This document shows positions 45,315 through 53,505 of a stretch of 64,000 nt of DNA, piece by piece. How positions within the stretch are numbered: position 1 is the first letter of the stretch; each line of letters starts with the position of its first letter. Below the pieces are notes generated by a model. The model did not search any database and was not told the origin of the DNA. It worked only from the letters and a program-made list of their open reading frames with translations. The stretch lies in assembly GCA_002255365.1 (NCBI GenBank), contig NCBI01000022.1:1-64000 (forward strand), in the 5' to 3' direction. The position numbers and the translations under genes are program-made. The DNA is from Chromatiales bacterium 21-64-14. Its GTDB lineage: Bacteria > Pseudomonadota > Gammaproteobacteria > 21-64-14.

Positions 45315-46961
45315 TCAGGCAAAGACCACCCAGGTGGTGGCGATATATTTGACCCCACGCTGCAGGGTGACGCCGCGGTGCTCGTGGGTCCAGAACGGCG
45401 GGAACACGATCAGCTTACCCTCCTCGGGGCGTACTTGTGTTTGTTGGTACAGAAATTCGGTCTCTCCGCCCGGGCCTTCCACGTCGTTCAGGTACCAGAT
45501 CACTACCAGTTGACGGTGGCTGAATTCATGACTGCCGCCGTCGATATGCCAGTGGTAATGCTCGCCCGGGCGGGTGCGCTGGATGCCGTATCCCATGTCC
45601 TTGAACGGCCCTTTGAAGAACGGGAAGCTTGCGCGGAATTCCCGCACCACCTTTCCGAGGGACTGAAAGAGGGCGCGGTCGATATCTTTCCAGTGTTCCT
45701 TGCCGCTGACCACCAGGTCGGTGTCCTCCAGCCAGATGGTCTCGAACGCCCGGGCCCGGTGCCCGTGGTCGGCGTAGCCCCGGCGCTCCAGCGCAGCCCG
45801 CCTTCGAGCCTCAGGCGATGCCGAGCTTCTCGGCTCCCGCCGGCGAGGCGGACGCGCCGGCGCCGTCCACGCAGGAGGTCCTCGCGCGCCTGGGCAAGCC
45901 CGCGCCCGCGCCGCGAGGATCAAGGTTTCCATGGCGGCGGCGCAATCCTTGGGATCCTGCCGGTAGAGTTGCAGCATCTGCACGGCCATCGAACGCCAGT
46001 GGGTGACGCCGGCGCTAATCGCCGTGTTCAAGGGATCCAGGTCCCGGTTTTCGATCCACTGGTGGTAGGCGTCTACAAGGCCCGGGAACAGTTCCTTGCG
46101 CATCCCCGTCAGGTTGGCGAAGTAGAAATGCAGGGATGCTGGATCCAGCACCTTCAGCAGGGTCGGAAGCGTAGACAAGCAGTCCGCCAACAGGTCACGC
46201 ACCGCGCGCGCCACGATCTCCACCCGGGAGCGGGGCAGGGTGGCGAGCAGCGCTTCCCAATCCGTGCCCAGTTCATGACCCACCATGACCTCCCCGGCTT
46301 CGTGCAGGATCAGGGTTTCCACCTCGTTGCCGGTCATCGCCTCCAGGGCGCCGTCCGGGTCCCGTTCAAAGTCGTAGTATGCGATCGCCCGGCCCATGGG
46401 ATTGTCGCGGCGGCTCCAGCGCCATTCCTCCACCTTCTCCCAGATCAGGCGGCGCAAGGACTCGCGCCGCACGAAGATCGTATCCTGCAGGCTCATGGCC
46501 GGCGGCGCGCTCAGGTCGCGGGCGTATTCGCGGGCGGAGATCAGCACCGTGAAGCCGTTGTAGCGCTCCCGGCGTTCGAGATGCGCCAGAAAAAAATGTG
46601 GCTTCGCGCGGCGCCCGATGCCGCCGCTGTAGACCAATCCGCGCGGGATCACCGCGGCGTTGATCGCAGCGGTATCGAAAGGATCGTAGCGCTGTCCGTT
46701 CACCGGCACCGGTTCAAACGGTGCGTCTTCCAGCTGTTCCCACAACTGTTCGCGCGCCGTGAGCCAGTCCCCCACCGCACGTTTCGGTAGCGTGGCGCGA
46801 AACGAGTGCCCCTGCTCCCAGCGGTAGTATTCACGCATCCTGAGAAGATAGACGCACAAGGTATCGTCACCGGCATGCCGGGCATCCGAAATATGGCAGT
46901 TCCGCTGGACCGCGCTGCGCAAGGTTTCCAATTCGGGATCCATGACGATCCAGAGCTCCAT
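45315..46961 (-). CDS. Uncharacterised domain fused to a prolyl-4-hydroxylase-like 2OG oxygenase
   Basis: A 548-residue reading. Residues ~1-335 form an uncharacterised domain (RNCHISDARHAGDDTLCVYL start; LHFYFANLTGMRKELFP) that I associate, without certainty, with the family called Sfum_1244-like. Residues ~385-548 are a 2OG-Fe(II) oxygenase with HWHIDGGS, distal His in FWTHEHRGV and Lys in VKYIATTWV. Between them lies a Pro/Arg/Ala-rich stretch with no family character, which may be a linker or the trace of a frameshift between two once-separate genes. Confidence 0.75.
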   Translation of the reverse strand: MELWIVMDPELETLRSAVQRNCHISDARHAGDDTLCVYLLRMREYYRWEQGHSFRATLPKRAVGDWLTAREQLWEQLEDAPFEPVPVNGQRYDPFDTAAINAAVIPRGLVYSGGIGRRAKPHFFLAHLERRERYNGFTVLISAREYARDLSAPPAMSLQDTIFVRRESLRRLIWEKVEEWRWSRRDNPMGRAIAYYDFERDPDGALEAMTGNEVETLILHEAGEVMVGHELGTDWEALLATLPRSRVEIVARAVRDLLADCLSTLPTLLKVLDPASLHFYFANLTGMRKELFPGLVDAYHQWIENRDLDPLNTAISAGVTHWRSMAVQMLQLYRQDPKDCAAAMETLILAARARACPGARGPPAWTAPARPPRRREPRSSASPEARRRAALERRGYADHGHRARAFETIWLEDTDLVVSGKEHWKDIDRALFQSLGKVVREFRASFPFFKGPFKDMGYGIQRTRPGEHYHWHIDGGSHEFSHRQLVVIWYLNDVEGPGGETEFLYQQTQVRPEEGKLIVFPPFWTHEHRGVTLQRGVKYIATTWVVFA

Positions 46962-47116
46962 GGGAATAGGGGCCGGTCACGGTTGGCGGATCGGGGAAAT
47001 TCCCGAGTAGAATACTATGTTTTGATGCTAACACGATCCCGCGATCCCCGCCAAGCGCGGCGCAACCCCGGTATACTCACCGGATTCGGGATTAAGAGCA
47101 CGGGAGGAACGGGACG

Positions 47117-47671
47117 GTGCGTGTCAAGAGCCGTTGGAACAAGACCGACAAACCCCATACACCGGATGAAATTGCCAGCGCACTCGCCTTCATCCTTTGG
47201 CGCATCGCCACCAACGGGCTGTTGGAGTTGGAGAACGAAGGTTTCCAGACCGATACCCAACTGCAGCGGCTCACTGCGATCGCGGAATTCATGGCCTTCC
47301 TGGTCCATGTGTCGGACCGGCTCGCCGCTACGCAGATGGGCGACTCGGAGCGCGCGCAGTTTGTCAACGGACTGGGCCGTTACGTAGCCGATACCGTTTC
47401 CGACAATATCGCGGATGTGCTGGGGGAAGGGGATTACCGGGCGTCGTTCATCGACACCTTGAACGAGCGTATGGGGGAATACGCGGACTACGGATTCAGC
47501 GCAAGCGATGGTCCGGACTTTGGGTTTCTACGCCAGTTCGGCCAGCGGGTAACCGCGACCATGGGACCCAGGGACAGCCGCTGGATCCTGGAACAGATCA
47601 TGGAGGTGGAAGCCCCGGAATCCGTGCAGACCCTCAGAAAGGCGATGTGGAACCTGTTTTCCTGGACCTGA
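47117..47671 (+). CDS. Uncharacterised helical protein
   Basis: A 184-residue, largely helical and acidic product (FILWRIATNGLLELENEGF) with no Cys and no recognised domain or membrane segment. The GTG start follows GGGAGGAAC. It is divergent from the oxygenase fusion gene. It may belong to the same island function, but nothing specific can be said. Confidence 0.65.
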   Translation: MRVKSRWNKTDKPHTPDEIASALAFILWRIATNGLLELENEGFQTDTQLQRLTAIAEFMAFLVHVSDRLAATQMGDSERAQFVNGLGRYVADTVSDNIADVLGEGDYRASFIDTLNERMGEYADYGFSASDGPDFGFLRQFGQRVTATMGPRDSRWILEQIMEVEAPESVQTLRKAMWNLFSWT

Positions 47672-47802
47672 CTGGGCGCAGGGCGCGGTACGCGGCGCTG
47701 CCGTACGTAGGGCGGGAGGGAGAGCCCCCAGGATCATGACGCCGTACGGGCGGGAACAAGGCCTGGTAGGACCTGTTCCCGCCATCCTGACGGCCTAGCC
47801 GG

Positions 47803-48000
47803 CTACTTCTTGAGCCAGGGACTGAAGTTGTCCGCCTTCTGTACGAGCCCGTCTTCGTAACCCGCGTCGTAGGCCGCGTTGACCCGCTGCTCTTCGCGCT
47901 TGGGATTGTGCAGATAGCCGCCTTCCCAGCCGTGGATATACTCCGGGTCTACCCCCGCCTTCTCCATCTTGGTGATCGCCTCGTAGTACGCCTGGTTCAT
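47803..48000 (-). CDS. Small protein, possibly Rmf/CrpP-like
   Basis: A 65-residue product with the pattern GWEGGYLHNPKREEQRVNAA followed by YDAGYEDGL. The paired G-x-x-x-G-Y segments resemble the Rmf/CrpP fold of ribosome-modulation factors; this is an inference from pattern only. It has no Cys. It lies 63 bases downstream of the TrpD-like gene on the same strand, though in separate spacing. Confidence 0.6.
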   Translation of the reverse strand: MNQAYYEAITKMEKAGVDPEYIHGWEGGYLHNPKREEQRVNAAYDAGYEDGLVQKADNFSPWLKK

Positions 48001-48063
48001 GGATCAGTCCTCACTGGTTGGTCATACACGTTCGTGTCCATAGCGCCTCGTGCACTTCGGTGT

Positions 48064-49188
48064 TCAGGCCTGGAACCGGGCCAGCGCTGCGCCGGAGTCG
48101 AGGGCCCCGCGGACCGTCGCGGCGGCCTCCGGCAGGGAAGCGTAGCGCCCAATGTGGGTCAGGCAGATCGCCGCGGAATACACGAGACTGTCGCGGGTCG
48201 GCCCGGGGTGCCCGTGCAAGGCCTCGATCCCGGCGGCGGCCGCCGCCGTTGCCACCGCGCCGCGATCGAATTCGAGAGCCACGCCGTCGCCGGATTCACC
48301 GGCGGCCGGCACGCTCTGCGGCAACGGCACCGCGCGGGTCGGTTGCACGATGCCCAGGGTGGTTGGGTCCACCAGGATCTGTTGTTCCGTACCGCGCTCG
48401 CGATAGGAGAAGACCTTGGCCGGTTGCTGTAGCGAGGGGATGACACCGCCCTCCACGCCACGGATGATCATCGCGGAGTCGAAACCCGCGTGGCGTGCCA
48501 GCAGCGCATAGACCCGCGGATAGGCCTTGTGGACGTAGCCGGTCATCAGGTGGGTACGCCGGCGCGCACGCAGGGGACCGATCAATACCTCGACGGTGGT
48601 GAGGCAGGGCCGTTTGACGATCAGGTTGCGCAACCGCGTGAGTGCGTGCAGCGGGGGGCAGAACAGGCGCTGATCCACGTAGGCCCACCCCTGCGCCGGG
48701 TCGCCGAGGCGCTGGGCGGCCTGGGCGGCGCTAAGGTTCACCTGCAGACCCGCCGCCGCCAACACCGCGCTGTGACTCACGCCGTACTTGGGACCGACGG
48801 ATTCCGCCCCGTGCGACACCGCTGGCACGCCGCAGGCGGCCAGCACGCAGGGCAGGAACGGGGAGGCGGGGAGGGTACGGGTATAGCCGTCGTAGGGATC
48901 TGCCACATCCACCAATTCGTCCACCGGGGCCACCGTAGCACCGGTGACGTCGATCAAGGCCTGCAGGACACCCTGATTCTCCTCATCGGTCTCACGCTTC
49001 ATCCGCAACGCGATGAAAAACACCGCGGCCTGAATCGGGTCGATCTTGTCGTCCAGGATCAACCGCATCACCCGGCGGGCCTCGTCGTAGGAGAGGTCTT
49101 TGCTCAACTCCGGCCCGGTGGCGATCTTCTGGATGCAGGAACGGACTGCGTCCTGCGCCTCCGGGTCGAGCACGTTGGGTGCCAGCAT
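48064..49188 (-). CDS. TrpD-like phosphoribosyltransferase family protein (YbiB type)
   Basis: A 374-residue relative of anthranilate phosphoribosyltransferase. It shows the N-terminal helical domain (LSYDEARRVMRLILDDKIDPIQAAVFFIALRMKRET region) and the glycine-rich loop region GVPAVSHGAESVGPKYGVSH where TrpD has KHGNR. Loss of the strict TrpD loop, and no trp genes nearby, suggest a YbiB-like protein; YbiB binds nucleic acids in E. coli rather than making tryptophan. Confidence 0.8.
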   Translation of the reverse strand: MLAPNVLDPEAQDAVRSCIQKIATGPELSKDLSYDEARRVMRLILDDKIDPIQAAVFFIALRMKRETDEENQGVLQALIDVTGATVAPVDELVDVADPYDGYTRTLPASPFLPCVLAACGVPAVSHGAESVGPKYGVSHSAVLAAAGLQVNLSAAQAAQRLGDPAQGWAYVDQRLFCPPLHALTRLRNLIVKRPCLTTVEVLIGPLRARRRTHLMTGYVHKAYPRVYALLARHAGFDSAMIIRGVEGGVIPSLQQPAKVFSYRERGTEQQILVDPTTLGIVQPTRAVPLPQSVPAAGESGDGVALEFDRGAVATAAAAAGIEALHGHPGPTRDSLVYSAAICLTHIGRYASLPEAAATVRGALDSGAALARFQA

Positions 49189-49346
49189 GGATTTACCTTT
49201 AATCCTGTACCACAGTGTTCTTGGGAGACAATCATCCCGAAACGGGCCTAGAACCCGCCCGGGTCAGTATAGGGAGCCACCCTCTAGGCCTGAATATCCC
49301 CATGGGGAGGGTTCGGGACCCGGCAGGAACTGCGGATGAGCCCCCT

Positions 49347-49622
49347 TCAACGTCCTTTGTGGCCCAATTCACGGCCCGGGGCGATCCGGTCGCGGACCAT
49401 CTGTTTGAGTTGTTTGGACTCGGGGAATTCGTGGGTGGCGCGGCGCGAGTGCAGAATCTCGCCGTCGAGGCGAATCTCGAACGCGCCCCCGGTGCCGGGG
49501 ATCAGGCTGACCTCGCCAAGTTCCGTGTCGAAGGTCATGAGCAGCTCCTGTGCCATCCAGGCGGCGCGCAGGACGAAACGGCACTGGGTGCAATATTCGA
49601 TTTCCAGGCGGGGTGCGGGCAT
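49347..49622 (-). CDS. SelW/SelT-like thiol protein
   Basis: A 91-residue protein of the SelT/SelW/SelH (Rdx) thioredoxin-like family, with the redox motif in IEYCTQCRFVLRAAWMAQEL and the typical C-terminal GGAFEIRLDGEILHSRR strand. Both positions of the active motif are Cys here, so no selenocysteine is used. A disulfide or persulfide role would fit the sulfur setting, but this is inference. Confidence 0.85.
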   Translation of the reverse strand: MPAPRLEIEYCTQCRFVLRAAWMAQELLMTFDTELGEVSLIPGTGGAFEIRLDGEILHSRRATHEFPESKQLKQMVRDRIAPGRELGHKGR

Positions 49623-49841
49623 GGTGGATGTCCTCGGGCCGTCGTTCTGTGGCCCTAATGGCCTGGCCTTTCGGGGACTGGGCCTCTAGCCTAGCGGCTT
49701 CGAAGTCGCGGCGCAATTACCATGTCGCACGGTCCGCGAGGTACGCACGGGGGTCGGTGCGCGGTAATATAGGGCCTTGCCCAGTGCGCGGGACCGTGGG
49801 CGTCGTGTCCACCCCGCCGCCGGGCCATCAGGAGGCAGGCT

Positions 49842-50279
49842 ATGCCGAACGAGGCGGAGGAGATTGATCTGGCCAGCGGGATCGCGGCCTTCGAGAGCAA
49901 ACAATTCTCGAGGGCGATCCAGTTGTTATCACCCGTGGCGGAGCAGGGTAATGCGGATGCCCAGCATCGGCTCGGGATCATGTATCAGAACGGTCTCGGG
50001 GGGGTGCGCAACGAGGCGCTGGCGGTTAAATGGATGCACGCCGCGGCGGAGCAGGGCCATGCCCTGGCATGCCACGGCATGGGTTTCATGTATCTACAGG
50101 GCGATTGTGTGGACCGCGACGGCAGTCAGGCCGTGGCTTGGTTCGAACGCGCAGCGAAGCAGGGTCTCGCCGGATCGCAGACCACGCTCGCCATGATGTA
50201 CGCCGAAGGCAATGGCGTGGAAAAGGATCCGGTGGAGGCGAAAAAATGGTATCGGATGGCGGGCTTTGATCCGGAGTAA
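49842..50279 (+). CDS. Sel1-repeat protein
   Basis: A 145-residue cytoplasmic protein with three to four Sel1/TPR-like helical repeats (for example QHRLGIMYQNGLGGVRNEALAVKWMH, here residues ~46-70; CHGMGFMYLQGD; TTLAMMYAEGNGVEKDPVEA). Such repeats mediate protein contacts. A GGAGG site precedes ATG. It lies 44 bases before dsrS, so the two are probably cotranscribed. Confidence 0.88.
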   Translation: MPNEAEEIDLASGIAAFESKQFSRAIQLLSPVAEQGNADAQHRLGIMYQNGLGGVRNEALAVKWMHAAAEQGHALACHGMGFMYLQGDCVDRDGSQAVAWFERAAKQGLAGSQTTLAMMYAEGNGVEKDPVEAKKWYRMAGFDPE

Positions 50280-50323
50280 TCGCCTAGGCACGGTGATCCG
50301 CTGCCCCAAGTTCAGGTTGTCCA

Positions 50324-51454
50324 ATGGAACTTTCCAGCGAAGACGTCCTGCGGTTGAAGGTTCTGTTGGCGAACCAGCTGCAGGCGGTACGCATCGACGA
50401 ATCCTCAATGAGCGTCCATGGCCTGTCAGGCGATCGGGAGGCCGTGGTCAAGCTCAATCCGGCAGGCCGGGACGAAGACTACCTGCGCTTGGTCCGCGAG
50501 TTGCTTTCACTCCATGTGTTGGGCAGCCCGGGCGGCTACCCGGTGTACATCCAGCGCTGGACCCGCATGGGCCAGGCCCGGGACCAGAGCCTGGAGCGTT
50601 TGTTGCTGCTGGGAGAGCCCGAAGCCGTGGTGGCGGTGGTCCACGCATCCGGGCTGACCAATGAACTGGCGCGCCGCGCGTGGTGGACCATGCCGATCAG
50701 TGTCAACGCGCGGCGCATGCTGGAGCGTGACTGCGTGGCGCGGGGTACCATGGGGCCGATCCTCGCGGAGGCCCTGGTGGAATATCTGCCCTTCGAGGAA
50801 GAACCCGAAGCGATCATCGAGACGGTGCGTCTGGTGTTGCAGCCCGGCCTGATCAGTGGCGACCGGCGCCGGCAGCTCTGGGCCAAGGGCGCCCACCGGA
50901 ACGTCTACTACGTGGGATTCCTACAGACGGTACCCGATGCCCTCCCCGGGGCCTACGCGCCCAGCCCGGTATTCGAGGCCCTGCACCGGCCTCTGGCGGA
51001 CCTGTCCGAGGACGGAAATCCATTCGCCGCCCAACTCCACCGGTGTCTCGACGCACCCGGTCAGGGCTTCCTGCAGACCGCAGAGGCGGTGCTACGCCGC
51101 CCCGTGGATCAGGATGTGGTGGTGGTGGTATTCGAAGCCATCGCCGCGTATTTTTCCGCGGTGGCGCCGACAGGTCCGGCCATGACGGATATGCAAGAGG
51201 CTGTAGGGGAGGCGGAGGCCGTCTGTGCGCCTTCCCGTTCCACGGCGCCCGCCGCGCTTGGCGCCATTCTGGAACGCGTACCGGCAGCGCGCGCACAGGT
51301 AGTTGCGTTACGGGCACTATCCCGGGTTGGTGAGCCGATGCTGCGTCCCATCTTCGCGCGCACCACTGCCACCGGTTCGTTGATGCGCCGCAAACTGGAA
51401 CCGCTCACCGGTCCGATGTTCCAACAATTCGCGCGACTGCGCGGGCGAGTGTAG
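50324..51454 (+). CDS. dsrS: DsrS, sulfur oxidation-associated protein
   Basis: A 376-residue soluble protein matching what I recall of DsrS (MELSSEDVLRLKVLLANQ start; LDESSMSVHGL-like segment; GSPGGYPVYIQRWTRMGQ). DsrS is encoded last in the Allochromatium dsr operon and acts in dsr gene expression or post-transcriptional control, with no known fold function. Here it is on the opposite strand from dsr and about 10 kb beyond dsrA, in a unit with the Sel1 protein. Assignment is by memory of the family, not a search. Confidence 0.75.
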   Translation: MELSSEDVLRLKVLLANQLQAVRIDESSMSVHGLSGDREAVVKLNPAGRDEDYLRLVRELLSLHVLGSPGGYPVYIQRWTRMGQARDQSLERLLLLGEPEAVVAVVHASGLTNELARRAWWTMPISVNARRMLERDCVARGTMGPILAEALVEYLPFEEEPEAIIETVRLVLQPGLISGDRRRQLWAKGAHRNVYYVGFLQTVPDALPGAYAPSPVFEALHRPLADLSEDGNPFAAQLHRCLDAPGQGFLQTAEAVLRRPVDQDVVVVVFEAIAAYFSAVAPTGPAMTDMQEAVGEAEAVCAPSRSTAPAALGAILERVPAARAQVVALRALSRVGEPMLRPIFARTTATGSLMRRKLEPLTGPMFQQFARLRGRV

Positions 51455-51555
51455 TGTTCCACGGTTGGAGACCAGTTCAGGGTTCCCCAAAAGTCTTTGG
51501 CCTAGACGCGGTACCCAGGCAATGGCTTTCGCCATTGGCAAGGTAGCGGAGGACG

Positions 51556-52095
51556 ATGACCACTCTGCGTTTGTGCAAAGTCCTTCTTACCTTGGTGGTC
51601 AAGGTGCCTCACAGCGTGATGGACCGTCATCTTCCGGCGTCGCCGGAGGTGGTCGGAGAGGAGTTGGCACGCCAGGTTCACGCCTATGTCCAACGCCAGG
51701 ATCTGGGCTACTATCCGGCGCTGGAATTCCTCCAGAAGCAAGAGGCGGTGGATAGCGACCTGCTCGCGGCCGCCGATACCATCGCTTGGTTTGTTTCCGG
51801 TGCCGCACGCGAAGAAGTGCGGCGCAAGCTACGCCCGGTGTTCTCCAACGTCACGTTCCAATCCGTTCAGTCCCTGGCGTTCACGCTACCGGGCGTGCGT
51901 CCCGGCAATCTCAACGCCTTGCGCGATCTCGCCGAACACTATGCCCTGGACACCGTCAAACTGACCATCACCGTGTCGTCCTTTCAGACCCGGGACGATC
52001 CGGAGGCCACCCGCAAATGGGCACGGCACCTGCTCTGGCGCTGGCTGAGGGATTCCTTCGACAGCCTCGAGGTTACCAGCGCCCAGTTGATTTAG
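51556..52095 (+). CDS. Uncharacterised protein, paralogue of the gene at 52805
   Basis: A 179-residue product with the pattern V-x-D-R-H-L-P near the start (HSVMDRHLPASPEVV), YYPALEFLQK and GVRPGNLNALRDLAEHYALDT. The same pattern recurs in the product at 52805 (DWVMGRHLPVPP; RYFPALEYFTG; RVRPGDDDAEQTLARHYTPD), so they are diverged duplicates. No known domain. It lies about 100 bases after dsrS. Confidence 0.65.
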   Translation: MTTLRLCKVLLTLVVKVPHSVMDRHLPASPEVVGEELARQVHAYVQRQDLGYYPALEFLQKQEAVDSDLLAAADTIAWFVSGAAREEVRRKLRPVFSNVTFQSVQSLAFTLPGVRPGNLNALRDLAEHYALDTVKLTITVSSFQTRDDPEATRKWARHLLWRWLRDSFDSLEVTSAQLI

Positions 52096-52505
52096 CCCGC
52101 ACGAATAATCCGGCCTACCCGGGCTGGGGGCGCTTTCCGAGCACGTGACACCGATCCTACTACGTATGTCCAGGGAGCAGTTGTTGCGACGCGGCGCCCG
52201 TGATCGCACGATGAATCCGAGCGCCCCTATGTTCCTATTGACAGGCCTACTCGGGTCGGGAGTCGACGCAGAGAAGCCGATTCGGTAAACTGTCAGCACC
52301 GCATCAGGTGCGAATCGGCGAGGCTTTTGGGGTTCCCGAAGCGGTGTCATGGGTCCGCTGGAGCTTGGCCGCGCCATATAACTATAGGCTGAAGAAGAAC
52401 AGGTGGTCGGTTCGTCGATACCGAAAGGCACGACACCGAATACCACGAGTGGTGCTGGGGCATTGCTTACCGGCCCCACATTTTACGCAGGGGTCGTTCA
52501 CGACC
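52096..52505 (+). other. Gap before the glutaredoxin gene, nothing recognised
   Basis: About 410 bases without a supportable gene. A TTGACA occurs near 52227 but no -10 at the right distance. Open frames here read as arginine/proline-rich shadows. It interrupts the run of three genes on the same strand. Confidence 0.4.
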
Positions 52506-52805
52506 ATGAAGATTGTCATGTACTGCTCTGGCGACTGCGCGTACTGCTCCCGTGCAGAGCGCCTGCTTGTATCCAAAGGCGTGGAGATCCACAAGATCCG
52601 CGTCGATGAATTCCCGGAGCGGCGCGCGGAGATGACCCGCCTGACCGGGCGAAACACGGTACCCCAAATCTTCATCGGCACGCGTCATGTGGGCGGTTTC
52701 GACGACCTGGTCGAACTGGATATCGACGGAGAACTGGATGAGCTGCTGGGACCCCTGACCCAGGCGCAACCGGGCAGCCCCGTGCCCGACCCCGGGAGCC
52801 GCTAG
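52506..52805 (+). CDS. Glutaredoxin, GrxC type
   Basis: A 99-residue glutaredoxin with the dithiol active site CAYC (residues ~11-14), TVPQIFIG (cis-Pro) and GGFDDLVEL (glutathione-binding). It reduces disulfides or glutathione mixed disulfides. The C-terminal ~15 residues (QPGSPVPDPGSR) are an extra tail. Its stop overlaps the following GTG start (TAGTG). Its place between two paralogues in a sulfur-linked region is notable. Confidence 0.92.
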   Translation: MKIVMYCSGDCAYCSRAERLLVSKGVEIHKIRVDEFPERRAEMTRLTGRNTVPQIFIGTRHVGGFDDLVELDIDGELDELLGPLTQAQPGSPVPDPGSR

Positions 52806-53392
52806 TGGCGCGACCTGATGGGTTGCTGATGGGCCTCGAGGTCCGGGTGCATGATTGGGTGATGGGCCGTCATCTGCCGGTCCCGCCCGGCACCGTCGGC
52901 ACGGCCCTGGCCCGTTTGGTAGCAGAAGTGGAACGCCGTGAACTCCTGCGTTATTTCCCCGCCCTGGAGTATTTCACCGGGCACCTGGGGATCGATCCCA
53001 GCCTGCTGGAGTGTGCGCATGCCATTGGCTGGCTAGCCGCGGAGCTGGCCCGGGTAGAGCTTCGCCAGCGGCTGGCTACCGTAAGCGCCGGGTTGGACTT
53101 CCTCCTGGTGCGAAGCATGGCGTTTACCCAGCCCCGCGTGCGTCCCGGCGACGACGATGCTGAACAGACCTTGGCGCGGCACTACACGCCGGACCGGCTG
53201 CGGATCGATATTCAGCTTGATCTGGGTCAGCCGGCGACGGAGGAAGATGCCGCGGCCATCGACTACGAGGTCCGGCACCGGTGTTGCCGGCGTTTCGCGG
53301 ACCTGGAAGTTACCTATTGCACGCCCGTATCCGGCCGCCAGGACCCTGGGCCCGGATTTACCCGCCTGCCGCGCGCGCGCAAGGCGCGATAA
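52805..53392 (+). CDS. Uncharacterised protein, paralogue of the gene at 51556
   Basis: A 195-residue product of the same unknown family as the gene at 51556 (shared DWVMGRHLPVPP, RYFPALEYFTG and RPGDDDAEQTLARHYTPD patterns). GTG at 52805 overlaps the glutaredoxin stop and follows GGAG; ATG at 52829 is an alternative. The C-terminus is basic (RLPRARKAR). It is followed by a strong bidirectional terminator. Confidence 0.65.
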   Translation: MARPDGLLMGLEVRVHDWVMGRHLPVPPGTVGTALARLVAEVERRELLRYFPALEYFTGHLGIDPSLLECAHAIGWLAAELARVELRQRLATVSAGLDFLLVRSMAFTQPRVRPGDDDAEQTLARHYTPDRLRIDIQLDLGQPATEEDAAAIDYEVRHRCCRRFADLEVTYCTPVSGRQDPGPGFTRLPRARKAR

Positions 53393-53441
53393 GCGGGTCC
53401 GTTCCGCGGCCTGTGACGTGGCCGGAATAGCGGGTAAACAC

Positions 53442-53474
53442 AAAAAAGAGGCCCCGCCGGGGCGGGGCCTCTTT
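53442..53474. terminator. Bidirectional terminator between convergent genes
   Basis: A run of six A, GAGGCCCCGCC and the complementary GGCGGGGCCTC followed by TTT form a long GC stem with A and T tracts on each side, suitable for stopping the plus-strand paralogue and the minus-strand BAX-inhibitor-like gene. Confidence 0.85.
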
Positions 53475-53505
53475 AGGATACGCCCGATGACGTAAGCGCT
53501 CTGCG

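Noticed and set aside
45150..46790. 546-codon plus-strand frame opposite the oxygenase fusion gene
   Set aside because: The minus strand encodes recognisable oxygenase motifs; the plus-strand translation has none.
46983..47013. TTGGCG/TAGAAT as a promoter for the gene at 47117
   Set aside because: The spacer is 19 bp and the -35 is weak; not convincing enough to list as a feature.
40473..53392. CRISPR array near the Cas6-like gene
   Set aside because: No series of evenly spaced direct repeats was seen on either strand in the surrounding 13 kb.
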